Position numbers and translations under genes: made by a program. From Sceloporus undulatus (lineage: Eukaryota > Chordata > Lepidosauria > Squamata > Phrynosomatidae): a DNA stretch of 64,000 bases. The stretch covers positions 228,909,864-228,973,863 of the forward strand of contig NC_056524.1 of NCBI RefSeq assembly GCF_019175285.1, read 5' to 3'. Each line of letters opens with the position of its first letter. The first letter of the stretch is position 1. Shown here piece after piece: positions 32,593 to 43,867 of this stretch. The notes below the pieces were generated by a model. The model was not told the DNA's origin and did no database searches. It saw nothing but the letters and a program-made list of their open reading frames with translations.

Positions 32593-33479
32593 GACTAAAA
32601 TAAACCTGTTAGTCTTAAAGATGCTACACAACTCACAAAAAAAGCAAGCCATGTATGGTCTGTAAAGTTTTCTCGATGGCAGGAATCAATGTTACTATAA
32701 AGGCTTTTCCTCTTCCCATGGTGCCTTCTGGAAGTGACTCTATAGGCAGTAGTAGAACCACCATGTCACTATGGCTTCTGCCCTCTAGCCACAGAATCAG
32801 CCCAAAAGGATACTAATGGCATCACAAACTGCTAGAAAATCAAAGGAAATTAAAACTCACTCTCTACCTTTTTGTCCTGCCAGAGGTCATTTATAAGTGT
32901 GAAGTGGCAGCTAAAAAAAGCCAATGCAATTCTACGCTGCATCAATAGAAGTATAGTTTCTTGATCAAGGGAAGTAATAGTACCATTATATTCTGCTTTG
33001 GTCAGGTCTCACATAGAATATTGTGTCCACTTCTGAGCACCACAATTCAAAAATAATATTGGGCCCATTCAGACTGGCACATTTGCGCTGGAGGGAACTG
33101 GGTACAATCAGGGGCCCTCCTCTCGAATGCCTCTGGAAGCAAGTGCTGACTATAAATACCTTAATCGGGGTATTTAACCCCGGAACGCCATTGCAGCTCT
33201 TTACCTGGTTTAAATGGAAGGGTCCTCTGCTGTCAATCATATTAGTTCCGCTTTCGTAAAAGGTGACATTTCTTGCAGCCATTGGCTAAGCGGATAGGGG
33301 CTTCCCCTCTCCTTTTTTTTAAAAAAATGGCGGACAGGGTGTGCAGATGCTGTCAAATTTAAAAACCTCTGGTGTGTGTCTTGTGTGTAGCAAAAGCAAA
33401 AGCATTCAATTAGTATCAATTTGCCAAACTGAAAGGGAAACATTTGTAACATTGGCATTGTAGCATTCGCATTTTAAAC

Positions 33480-33636
33480 AAATAATTCCAGGAGCAAGAG
33501 GAAATGAAAGGGAAATGTAGCACAGGCATTCTAACTGTAGCATCCGCATATAACACAAATAATCATAATATTATTAATAATAAAGGCTCTTAAGTTCCAA
33601 GAGCAAGAGGAAATGAAAGGGAAATGTAGTGCAGGC

Positions 33637-33676
<40 letters not shown>

Positions 33677-33735
33677 GCTATTATAAGGGGCTGTTCCAGA
33701 AGCAAGAGGAAATGAAAGTAGCACAAGCACACACA
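33480..33735 (+). repeat. Threefold imperfect tandem block inside the transposon
   Basis: The core AGCAAGAGGAAATGAAAG occurs near 33,493, 33,602 and 33,703. Two of the intervals contain (AAT)n, including 33,637-33,674. Confidence 0.85.
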
Positions 33736-33845
33736 TTCTATGTCACCCCAAAAATCATGCACATAGACTGTCAAAAATAAAAAATAAAAAGAGAGAGAGA
33801 GGCTCCTTCCTCTTGGCTCCACAGACCGATTTCCCTTGGCAATCC

Positions 33846-33890
33846 TCCTCCTCCTCCTCCTCCTCCTCCTCCTCCTCCTCCTCCTCCTCC
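33846..33890. repeat. (CCT)n microsatellite
   Basis: About 15 CCT units inside the 1.6-kb transposon. A translated arginine run in one frame is an artefact. Confidence 0.95.
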
Positions 33891-34964
33891 CTTCTGACCC
33901 TCCCTGAAGCAAAAACCATGCACATAGACTGCCAAAAATAATTTAAAAAAAAATAAAAAAGGGAAAGCTCCCTGGTGTGAGAGGGAGGCTTGCTCCGTGC
34001 TGTGCCCTCCTTCTGACCTGCCCTGAATTGACCCTTCGTCCTACCCCCTCCTTCTCCTCCTCCTGCTCCAATATAGAATGCCCTCCATGGCCCCCTTCTT
34101 CCCCCCGTCTCCCTCTTCCTCCTCCTCCTGCTCCTCCTCCTCCATCACTTTCTCCAGTTCCCCCCTCTGCCCTTCTTCTGACTGTCCTTTGCAGCCCCCG
34201 TCAGTCCAGTCACCCTGATTCCCCTTTTTTGCCTTCTGTCACCCTTTGCCTCCTGTCACCCCAATCCCCCTTTTTTGTGCCCTGTTGACCCGATCCCCTT
34301 TTTTCCCTCCTGTCACCTTGATTCACCTTTTCCCCATCCTTCCTCCGGCTCCTTCCTCCTCCTTCTCCAATGAAGGGGAGGGAATGGTTGCCCTCTACTC
34401 TCCCTCTGACCTAAATCCCTCCCATGAACTTGCCCCGAACATGATCGGGGGCAAGTTTAATATTCGCAGAACCCAAGTATTTTTCAAAAGACACGGCTTT
34501 CCCCCCAATTCCAAATGACACGTGCCAAGGGGCATTTGCCACGAAACGGCTGTGCATGCCTTGAAATCAATTGTGAGAGATTCGGGGTCAATATGAACTT
34601 CATGTGCAAGAATTGATTCCTAATCCGGGGTAAAAGGTAGTCTGAATGGCCCCATTGAGAAGGACAACCAAAATGGTGAAGGGTCTGGAAACCATGCCCT
34701 ATGAGGAGCAACTTAGGGAGTTGGGTATGTTTAGCTTGGGGAAGAGAAGGTTAAGGGATAATATGATAGTCCTATTTAAATGTTTGAAGGGGTGTTATAT
34801 TGAGGCTGGAACAAGCTTGTTTTCTGCTGCTCCACAGAACAGGATGGAGAGCAATGGATTCAAACTACAGGAAAAGAAATTCCAGTTCAACATTAGGAAA
34901 AACTTCCTGACATTAAGATATACAATTATCTTCTTCAAGGTAGCTATAACCACTTCTCACATAC

Positions 34965-35030
34965 CTGGATTGGTTCATCTGTTTATCTATCTATATTCCA
35001 TCTTTCTCCCAAGATTGGGATGCAAGCTTG
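34965..35030 (-). mobile_element. LINE-like 3' tail remnant, minus strand
   Basis: On the minus strand TGCATCCCAATCTTGGGAGA, then AAGATGGAATATAGATAGAT resembles a LINE tail stem followed by an AT-rich repeat. Weak support. Confidence 0.4.
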
Positions 35031-35034
35031 CTTA

Positions 35035-35240
35035 TAAAAGCATGCCCTCCAACATTTCACAGATGTAAATGGGGACACCTGTGACCAAGCAACATAAGTT
35101 TAAGATAACAAAAGTTTTTAAGGAAGAAGAACAAACAAGCTGGGAGAGGCTACAGCAGTTTGCGTTTGCCTGACCCTACTGGAAGGGGCAAAATTCTGTC
35201 CCTCTTCTCCCTCAAGCTAACTTAATTGAATGCAAAATAC
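35035..35240 (+). repeat. Unclassified dispersed repeat, copy 2
   Basis: Counterpart of 2545-2745: CAACATTTCACAGATG, CAAGCTGGGAGAGGCT, GGGGCAAAATTCTGTC in the same order. The right boundary is unclear. Confidence 0.5.
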
Positions 35241-36625
35241 CTTTGAACTAAGTTTGCAGCAACAAAAGTAAGCTGTGGACAAGGTTGCCACAGTTGCCTC
35301 CAGCAAGGGTATCAAAGTCAGAGAACATATCTTCATAACTTCTATAGTGTGCCAGACTGAACAGTTACATTTCTTCAGTACTGTAGGCTTTTTACAATGA
35401 TAAACAAATCATAAGTTTTAGCCTCCCTGCTGGGGGCAGGCAGGAGACGCAGTTATGCTACCCAGACTCTGGAATATACACTCTTGAAATCAGACAGGCC
35501 CCGTTTTCTACTTGGCGTTCATTTTATGCTATTGACCTTGAAACACAAATGGACAAAAGAGAGCTTGAGAAAATTCCAGTGACTTAGCACCTCCACAGCA
35601 GGCCACCAAACCTTATGATGAACAGCAAGTGCTTTGAGCACAAAAGCAAGCCATTCAGCACACCGGCTAGTATCGGAGTGCTGAGTCCTTCTGTTTTATG
35701 GAGTGGCAGGAAATGAGTTAGGTCAGCCAGCCAATCTAAATCATAGTCTGAAGGTTAGAAGAAACTTTAAAGAGTCTTCCTGGGTGCACAAATAGTATGG
35801 TCTGCTTTACTGCTCAAGTGGGTTTGGAGAAGAGCCAAAACCAACTCCCATGGCTATATACCATGCAATGAAGGAAATTCAGAAAGAAAAGTGCTTGTTT
35901 TTGCAGACTGACAGATATTTCAGAGTTTTTGCAGTACAATTTCATTATTCCCACTTGCCCAAATTTATTTTGTCCTGTTGGAGGCTCTTATTGGGCAACA
36001 AAGGTAGATTTAATTTTAACAGAGGCTTGGAACTGGCTGTAATTAGAGCTCTATTAGTCTAAGGTGGAAAAGGGAAATCAGACCAAGTTTTCTGATTTGC
36101 CTTTTGCTTGAGAGGTTATCAGGAGAGAAATAAATTTGCTGCAATAAAATTTTGGTTCCTGACATTCTCTTATAGAGAGAATGCAAAGGTTGTGATTAAA
36201 TACAGGTTACACATTAAAACTTGACTGCCAAAGGAAGAGAGAGAAAGGGTGAAATCTGATGTTGAACTGCTCCTGTTGTGTGCTTGGAGGTTCAGGTGAG
36301 GAGTTTCTAATGGCCTCTGGATGGTCATAAAGGGCATCCTATTTCTGCATTTAATTAGCAGAGTATATGGTGCCAATTTAAATAATTTATGATGTCTTAA
36401 TTAGTTTGGGAAAGAGATGATGAAGACATCCAAGTATTCCTGTTGTACATGATTTACCTTTGGGAGATAGCAAAGTTAAATAAAGTTTTGTACTGAAGCA
36501 GAATACATTTCTAAGATGTATTTTTTTTTTACTGGAATCCTTTGTAACATAACTTTATGTATAGTCAATTAAGTATCAAAGATGCTGAGAAATCCTATCA
36601 ATGAATTGTGACGAAGCATATTGGG
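35241..36625. other. No recognised gene or repeat (about 1.4 kb)
   Basis: Unclassified DNA with no frame of interest. Confidence 0.4.
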
Positions 36626-36629
36626 ACAC

Positions 36630-36775
36630 CAGCAAGAATGTCTCATGCACATTGGTGCCTGATGCACATCAGTTCCATTGCCTAATAGTCACTTTGCTGG
36701 CACTGCCATATAACAATGGTAACAGCCCTCTACTGAATAAAGGTGTTACAAAACTGCCCAATTCTAATCCCTAAA
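36630..36775 (+). repeat. Unclassified dispersed repeat, copy 2
   Basis: Counterpart of 11,850-12,000 (ATTGGTGCCTGATGCACA, TTTGCTGGCACTGCCATA, AACAGCCCTCTACTGAAT). Confidence 0.45.
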
Positions 36776-36889
36776 AATATAAATCCATTTATGAAGGCAT
36801 AACTTCCATAGATGATTCCAGTCACAGTTTTTAATAATGATTTTTTAAAATCTGGGAAGTTCTGGGTTTAGCTAGTGATTTTTACGTTT

Positions 36890-36946
36890 ATGTGCATGCG
36901 CGCACGTGTGCGCGCGCACACACACACATGTGCATGTGTGTGTGCC
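36890..36946. repeat. Alternating purine-pyrimidine tract (Z-DNA candidate)
   Basis: GTGCATGCGCGCACGTGTGC followed by GCGCGCACACACACACATG and GTGTGTGTG is almost wholly alternating purine-pyrimidine, with a CG-rich core. Such tracts favour left-handed DNA. Confidence 0.9.
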
Positions 36947-37224
36947 CCCCATGCATGTCTTAGAAGATCAGTGTAGGCCATGGCCTCCTGTTACACATAA
37001 GAATAACACTTAGATTTTACATGAAAACCCACACACCATGGAAATTTTTAAGAATATCCAATCTAGAGAAGATTATCCTTTTTATGAGATAGTGCTGGAG
37101 ATAGTTTTCTCTCACACGTGTCATCTATAAAATATAAACTTTGGTCAGTCATATACAGTGGCGGCTAGTGGTTCCTACATCAGGCAGTCTGTAAATTCAC
37201 TCAAAGTTGTAGTCTGAACTTGAA

Positions 37225-37310
37225 AGGAGCTAGCCACCTTCAGTTGCCTTGGACCTAATTTGGGGGGAAAAGGTGGGATATACATCTTCATCATCACCAT
37301 CATCATGCAA
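37225..37310 (+). mobile_element. LINE-like 3' tail remnant ending in (CAT)n
   Basis: GTTGCCTTGGACCTAATTTG, then GGGGGAAAAGGTGGGATATA, then a CATCAT-rich end resembles the tail type at 31,350 and 51,470. No coding part is visible. Confidence 0.45.
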
Positions 37311-37419
37311 GTCTGGACCTGTTTGGTGGGTAGGGTTAATCCACCTTGGATAGCTTATTTAAATTTCAAACACATCCCATTTGCATGGGAGATGCAAACT
37401 GACCACATGTGATGAATTT

Positions 37420-37469
37420 ATGTACATATATGTTTTGTTTCCATGGATTCAACCATCCACAGCTTCAAA

Positions 37470-37506
<37 letters not shown>

Positions 37507-37599
37507 AATAAATCCAAACTACTATTTCATCTTAGTGACACTTTTTTTTTTACTATGCCACTGTATATAATGGGACCTGGGCATCAATGGATTTTGGGA

Positions 37600-37646
<47 letters not shown>

Positions 37647-37683
37647 TGGAGCCAAATTAGTGGAAGCCAAAGACCCACTGTAC
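37420..37683. mobile_element. Tigger/pogo-like MITE with microsatellite in each arm
   Basis: The text CCATGGATTCAACCATCCAC, ATGCCACTGTATATAATGGG and a CCCACTGTA end match the MITE seen whole at 48,230-48,460. An (AC)16 run (37,472-37,503) and a (GT)21 run (37,603-37,644) sit in opposite arms. The left terminus is degraded. Confidence 0.65.
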
Positions 37684-38012
37684 TGTTCTTTGCATTTCTC
37701 TTTTCTTCAAGAGAGACAGCCAAGTGCATTTTTAACAAGAAAGCTAAGCATGGAAGAACACCAAACCTCTCAACAACAGATGGCAAACCACATGGGTTCA
37801 GCTTACTGTCCAAGAATCTTCATCTTGTGACTTGCTCTCTACATAGCCTCTAAGTATGCTTTCCAGATGCTAGCTGACAAATTGATGTAGTAACAGAATC
37901 TTCTCAAGATTAGATAAAGAGTGTACAGGGAAGCTCTGTGAAGACAAGATGCAATAAATGTTTAGATACTGTTGTGCACTGAACGATATAATAGTGTGCT
38001 ATAGGTATCATA

Positions 38013-38376
38013 GGCTCGTTACAGATGCACCTATAGTACGTTCCCAGGACGTAATAGGGTTAGGAAGGGGCGTCACTTCCTGACGCCCCTAACCCTAGTA
38101 CATATTGGGTACATACAAAATGGCGGTGCCCTTCCACACGGGTGCCGCCACCTTGACGTAGCAGACGCGTAGTGTCCGCACGTCGCATCCTGGAAGTGAT
38201 GTCGCGAGTGCGCAACTAGCGCATCACAGCACCATTACTGGGACGCAAAAAGAAGCACCATTTACGGGCTTCTTTTTGCCACATCCGGGAACCGCGCAGT
38301 TTGGCCTCTGCAGTTCCCGGACGAGGTAACCGGCAGCACTGGCAGACCGCTGCTTTCAGGCGGTCTGTAATGTGCC
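38013..38376. mobile_element. MITE, GGCCCRTTACAGAC family, copy 1
   Basis: 364 bp between GGCTCGTTACAGATGC and the reverse-complement end GGCACATTACAGACCGCC, flanked by ATA on both sides (3-bp duplication). The interior is CpG-rich, with AGGGTTAGG...CCTAACCCTAG arms and an AAAAAGAAGC/GCTTCTTTTT hairpin. No coding frame. A 3-bp duplication would fit PIF/Harbinger, but ATA is not the usual TWA target. Confidence 0.82.
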
Positions 38377-38850
38377 ATAGAGGCTTTACTATGCTGAAAT
38401 GAGTTAAGCCATAGGCTGATTTGGTACCTTTAGTCCAGAATGAGAAACTCACAAACTCTGTCTCTCACACACAAATATGTAGGTGAATTTGATGGGACAA
38501 ACTTTGATGTGAAAAGCAAAGTAATAACTTTACCTAATTTACCAACAGGTACAGATCGGTCATGGGCTGGATTAAAATTTTGACTTTATTACAGAAATAA
38601 AGGGGAGTGATAAGGTAAATGCAGAGAATACATAAAGGCTGTTGTCATTATTACTATATGTATCTAGGGTGCTGGCCTTGACCTCTCTGCTTCACTTTAC
38701 TCCCCTTCTTTTTGGACCTCCCTAGAATCCCTGTCTGGCTATTGCTAACTGTAGGGGTTTGGAATTCTGGAAGAGTTGGTAAGGAATGATAGTTAATTCT
38801 TATATTCAATTTATACATATGCTTTATATATTTAAGAAATATATAACTTT

Positions 38851-39144
38851 GGCCCTTTACAGACCGCCTGAAAAGGGCTTGCTCTGCGAGGGAGTCATAG
38901 CTTCCATACTGCGGGGCTCCCTCACAGAGCAAAAAGAAGCTGCTAAAAGCGGCTTCTTTTTGTGCTGCAGAAATGATGCCGCAAGGCGCCAATGGTGCAC
39001 TCACAGTGTTATTCTGTGTAGAACGGGCGCCGCCATTTTGTACACACTTGGCACGTCCTAAGGTTAGGGGCGTCTGGAAAGGATGCCCCTTTCTAACCCT
39101 AGTACGTGCCGAGCACGTACTAGGGTGCCTGTCTGTAATGGGCC
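38851..39144. mobile_element. MITE, GGCCCRTTACAGAC family, copy 2
   Basis: 294 bp with ends GGCCCTTTACAGACCGCC and, as reverse complement, GGCCCATTACAGACAGGC. The interior again has the AAAAAGAAGC/GCTTCTTTTT hairpin, TTAGGGGCGTC and CTAACCCTAGTACGTG. The left flank differs from the right (TTT versus ATA), so the duplication is not evident. Confidence 0.82.
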
Positions 39145-39179
39145 ATAGTAACTAGGTGTTTACCGGTTAACCAAGCAGG

Positions 39180-39182
<3 letters not shown>

Positions 39183-39221
<39 letters not shown>

Positions 39222-39222
39222 C
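39183..39222. repeat. (GAT)n microsatellite
   Basis: About 13 GAT units. Confidence 0.95.
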
Positions 39223-40165
39223 AGCAGCTTTCAGTGACTGCAGTTTCTTTGGAAAGTTTTGCAAGGTCAGCTCATAGTGAATGGATAGATAAAGAATATT
39301 TCCATTTTAGAATGACTGGGAAACTGCTCTTTTGTTAGTTAGGATGGTATGATCTTCTCCCTTGCCCTTTGCCTGTGAAAGTATCAGCACCTAATCTAGA
39401 ACAAGGGATGTATATTTAAAACTGGGAAAGATCAGATTATTGATTTTGTCTTGGGGATTGGATCTGGCCATACTTGAGCACTGGAAACTAATACATTGGG
39501 GTGACATCTAGTTCATCTTGGGAGTGAACAGATATGATTAAGAACATGACCTAATTTTGACTTTGCTTTGGGTTTTATTGCTGCATCCTGCTTAATATCT
39601 TTATTCAATCCATAAGACATTACTTCAGTGCACTTGTGTCTTTGTTTCATTTTGACAAAACATCAAAATGGGAACTGAGTGGATGAGAGCTCTAGAATTA
39701 TGACACCAAATTACACGGGAACATTAGGTTAGACATAGTTCAGTCACCTCGGCAGTTCCCTCAGTCTGCTAGGTGGTCTCCAACTGTCCTTACAGCTCCA
39801 ACTGGTGTAATTTACTATGGGTCTTTCAACCCCCTCCACATTCTGCTAGCAAAATGTAACAATGTGACCTTAAATGTGATGTAATTATGAACTTTAGGGG
39901 GATATTAACTAGCTCAAAGATTGGGCTGAGTTACAAGTTCCAAACTTTTATGGAGGGGCTGGGATAAATGATTACAGAGGCAGCAGTCTTCAAATGAATA
40001 GCTTTTATTAAGGGAACACACACAAAATGCACATGCACACACATACTCACACATGAGCTAAAGGATAAAGAGGTGAAATTGGTAATAGGCTTTACTAACA
40101 GTAATATTTACCATAGACTTGGTCATTCTCTGTAGATGAGGTCCAAGGGTGGGGATGTGGGACCT
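39223..40165. other. No recognised gene or repeat
   Basis: Unclassified DNA with no conserved frame. Confidence 0.4.
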
Positions 40166-40169
40166 GGCT

Positions 40170-41863
40170 GCTCCAAGTGTTGCGGCAGCAGATTAGCTAT
40201 TGTCCGATTTCTCTTCTTCCCTTTCTTTCTAAGGTTTTGGAACGGGTTGTTTATTCGTGCTGTCTTGAGTTTCTTGAAGCCAACTCTATCCTCGATCCCT
40301 TTCAGTCTGGTTTCCGCCCAAGGCACTCTACAGAGACAGCTCTCACTAAGATCTCGAATGACCTTTTACAGGCCAAGGCTAATGGCCTTTACTCTGTTCT
40401 CATCCTTCTTGATTTGTCTGCAGCCTTTGACACAGTTGATCACTGTCTCCTAATTGACATACTCTCTGACCTTGGGTTCTCAGACTCTGTTCTTGACTGG
40501 TTTAGATCTTACTTGTCTGGAAGATCTTTTGCAGTAGTTGCAGGAGGTCAGACTTCTTCTCCTGTTCCCTTATTTGTTGGAGTTCCCTAGGGCTCTGTTC
40601 TGGATCCCCTTCTGTTTTCTCTCTACACACTGTCCTTAGGAAAACTCATTAGCTCTTTTGGTTTTTCCTACCACCTGTATGCCGATGACACTTAGTTCTA
40701 TCTTTCCACCCCTGACCTTTGTCCAAGGCTTGGACAGCAAGTCTCGTCTTGTCTCACAGCTGTCTTGCAGTGGATGCGCCATCGGCGTTTGAAGCTCAAC
40801 ATGTCCAAGATGGAGCTTCTTGTTTTTCCGCCTAAGTCCACCCTTCAACACTCCTTTTCTGTCTCTGTGTGCAACACTTCTATTCAACCAGTCCAGCAAG
40901 CCCGCAGTCTTGGTTTTATCTTTGATTCCTCTCTGTCATGTATCCCTCAGATCCAGACCACAGCCAAGGCTTGTAGATTCTTTTTTTACAATATTGCCAA
41001 AATCCGACCTTATCTCTCCGCCTGCACTGCCAAGATCCTGGTCCATGCCCTAGTGATCTCACGACTTGATTACTGTAATGTCCTCTTGGCTGGGCTTCCT
41101 CTTTCTCACCTCCATCCTTTAATCTCTGTCCAGCATTCACCTGCACACATTATCACATCCGCTCACCGCTCTGACCACATCTCTCCTGTGTTGGCATCTC
41201 TTCACTGGCTCCCCCTCCCTTTCCGTATTCAGTATAAGCTCCTGCTATCGACATTTAAAGCCCTTCATGGACTGGCCCCTCCTTACTTATCAGACCTTCT
41301 TTCTCCTCACCTTCCCACTCGGGCCCTCCGTTCTGGTAGTCAAGGTCTGCTGGCTCAGCCCAGGATTTCCTCTGCCCCATCCCAGATTCGCCCCTTTTCA
41401 CTTGCTGCCCCTCACTCCTGGAACCTTCTTCCCCCACAAGCAAGAGCCATCACTTCTTTAACCAGCTTCAAAACGGAGTTGAAAACCATCCTGTTCAGAG
41501 AAGCCTTCCCAGGCATTGCATAATTGTCGCTTACTATTTGATGTTCTTTTGGTGCCTGTTTATCGAACCATTTCCTGTATTGCTATGTACTGTATATGTA
41601 TTATCCTACTTGAGAGTATGTATTTTCCCTGGAAGATGATTAACCATCCATTATGAAGCCAAGCCCTCCCTCCAGTCCATCTGCCTCGGTCCAGGCCTCG
41701 GAGGTAGAGAGGAACTGCTGGACCTCTTACGCTTTCCCTCCACCACTCCCTTCTCCTTTTGTGTCATGTCTTTTTAGATTGTAAGCCTGAGGGCAGGGAA
41801 GCGTCTAATTAAAAAGATTATATGTACAGCGCTGTGTAAATTTACAGCGCTTCATAAATAAAG

Positions 41864-41899
<36 letters not shown>

Positions 41900-41900
41900 C
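40170..41900 (+). mobile_element. L2-clade LINE, 5' truncated
   Basis: The copy begins inside the RT and runs to the tail hairpin (ACAGCGCTGTGTAAATTTAC, then AGCGCTTCATAAATAAAGG, 41,827-41,868) and (AAT)n. Three shorter relatives of the same family are at 13.48, 15.83 and 53.85 kb. A 3' UTR segment (about 41,640-41,770) is present here but absent from the 13.5-kb copy. Confidence 0.93.
40177..41523 (+). pseudogene. L2 reverse transcriptase, two in-frame stops
   Basis: One continuous reading frame shows [33 protein letters not shown][18 protein letters not shown], a YADD box followed by T-stop-FYL, then LKLNMSKMELLVFPP and the post-RT region (HLHPLISVQHSPAHIITSAH, LASLHWLPLPFRIQYKLLL, APHSWNLLPPQARAITS), ending in FREAFPGIA. 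The stops are TAG at 40,588-40,590 and 40,693-40,695, both where the family has Gln (GVPQGS and DDTQ), so each fits one C-to-T change. No frameshift is seen over 1.35 kb, which suggests moderate age. Confidence 0.93.
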
Positions 41901-43867
41901 AGAACTAGTGGGATTCAGAGTGAAGTGGAGTCAGCCTGAAGTCCAAACTAGCCTGGGGAACAAAGGAGATCTGTGATATTTAATTGAGAAAAACTAGCCT
42001 GGGGCATAGACCAGGTATCCTACATCAAAGAGTCTGCATGGGAATGGTCACTTGATGGAGTTCTATGAGGTGTAAATTAAGGATGTTAATCAGACACTCT
42101 TGTTGGGTGACAAGCATTCTGTTGTAAATCACCTAGCCTTCCTGAGAAATATGTGTAAATCCCGCTTATCTCAACTCCCATACTTCCGCGCTCTGAGACT
42201 CATGGCTCATGTTTATTGGATACATTCAGGGCCATGAAGGGGCAACATTGACCACATTTAATATCAAAACGGAAGACGCCCAGTATTTGTAACAGTGATT
42301 CATACAAAACAGCAAAATGTATATGCACCTCTATAAAATTAATACCCCATTAAACTTGAGAACCGTGCAAACATTCTAGTTCATTGACATGCAAACATTC
42401 CTTCTTGAATCCCAGCAGGTTCACCAACATACTGTAAGCCTGGAGTAACTGTACTCAGGGAGGTGAGTGGCATTTGTTTCCTGCAGTACAATGTCTGAGG
42501 CCTCATGGGAGCTGTCCTTATACAGACCTGCTGGCATTCCTGTTTCAGTGTCTCACAAGGTATCCACACACAAGCTGTTGCTTGGATATAGATTACCAGC
42601 CAAGGAGGGATCTTACCTGGACATCAGGATGAACCACAGGCCTACCACAGAAAAGCATGTTCTGCCTCTTCCTACTACATGAAATTAATCCTCTATAGAA
42701 ATATAGTCATAGGTCAATTTACACAAATGAAGTATGCACATTAAGTTGTACATAAATATATATGTACCAGGGAGAATCACACAATGATTTTCATATGCAG
42801 TCACATAATAACCATTCTTCATTTATATAAAAGAGTCATTTCCCTGGATAACCCTTTTATTCTGTGAAACCTTATTGCCTTTAGTAATTCCATTTCTTTC
42901 TTCCGGTAGTATAGCCATATAACATTTGCATATCTGAAAAATTCTAACTGGTTAAACTTTAAGTTATTAATTTTAGCTTTAGTTATGCCTATTTTTTAAG
43001 AGTCACTTAAAATAATCTAAAAAGAACATGTAGCTATAATGAGGTCCATATATATATATATATATTAGTTGGCATTACTAATTTACACACTGCTGCTATA
43101 GATTATTTTATTTTATTTTTTCATTTTCTCTCTCATGTCCTTCTGATTAATCTGAGTTTTGCAGAAATTATTTTTCTCCTTTCACATTATGGATTTACAG
43201 GGAAGAATATAGTATGCAAAAATGGACACATGATCAGTTCTAAATGTGCCAACTGGGTAATTACATTACTAAAATTAATGTAATGTAAGTAGAATAGTTT
43301 ATGAAAAGTAAGAATTAGAAGACTAAATCCAGTTACCTTCTCCTATCACTTGCAGCTCTCCATGTTGCCTGAAAATTGCCTCCAGAGGGTTACCTCTGAG
43401 GTGTCTCCACAACCAGTCTTGGGGGGGGGGGGGTTTCATGGTGAGCTGCAGTGGGAATAAGGGAACACTCCTCTCAGTTTTTCTCTATTCTTCCAGTATG
43501 TTGGTGTTTGATCTTGCTAATAGTTTGCTTTGCTCTAGCATGTATGTGTGAGAGAGTGTGAAAGAGAGATCTCATACTGTTGGGAAATGTGAGAGAGAGT
43601 ATATTTCACAAGCAAGGTAATTTGTATTTGAAGATGAACAACACCCAGTCACCCACCCCAGAGGATAGATAAAAATAAATAAAGCAGGAATAGTCTTCTT
43701 TATAAAAAAATAAAGGTAGTGGGTTTATTTACAATTACTAAAAGTTTCATAACGTCTCATGGTGTAAGTTCTGTAACACGTGCTCTTCAAATACAGAGGG
43801 TGGAGAGAGAACTGCAAGCTACAAAGTTGAGGACAAACTCAGACTAACTGAGTCAGGAAGAATCATA
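41901..43867. other. No recognised gene or repeat (about 2 kb)
   Basis: Unclassified DNA. An 11-G run lies near 43,421-43,432 and a short (AT)n run near 43,050-43,066. Confidence 0.4.

Larger units (their letters stand above)
33062..34653. mobile_element. 1.6-kb DNA transposon inserted in CR1
   Basis: The left end GGCCCATTCAGACTGGCA and the right end, as reverse complement GGGGCCATTCAGACTACC, form terminal inverted repeats. ATTG flanks both sides (33,058-33,061 and 34,654-34,657), a probable target-site duplication. The interior holds microsatellites, a threefold tandem block and GC/CT-rich DNA, with no transposase frame, so it is non-autonomous. The ends resemble those of the 38-44 kb MITEs (GGCCCRTTACAGAC) with one base fewer. 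Confidence 0.85.
32880..34925 (+). mobile_element. CR1 LINE 3' region split by a DNA transposon
   Basis: The left piece (32,880-33,057) reads AAAAAAAGCCAATGCAATTC, GAAGTAATAGTACCATTATA, TGTCCACTTCTGAGCACCAC. The right piece (34,658-34,925) reads AGAAGGACAACCAAAATGGT, GAAGGGTCTGGAAACCATGC, GGGATAATATGATAGTCCTA, GACATTAAG. Together they follow the CR1 ORF2 C-terminal region in order. The octamer tail is not present at the right edge. Confidence 0.93.

Noticed and set aside
33837-33900. Arginine-rich protein segment
   Set aside because: It is the translation of a (CCT)n/(AGG)n microsatellite.
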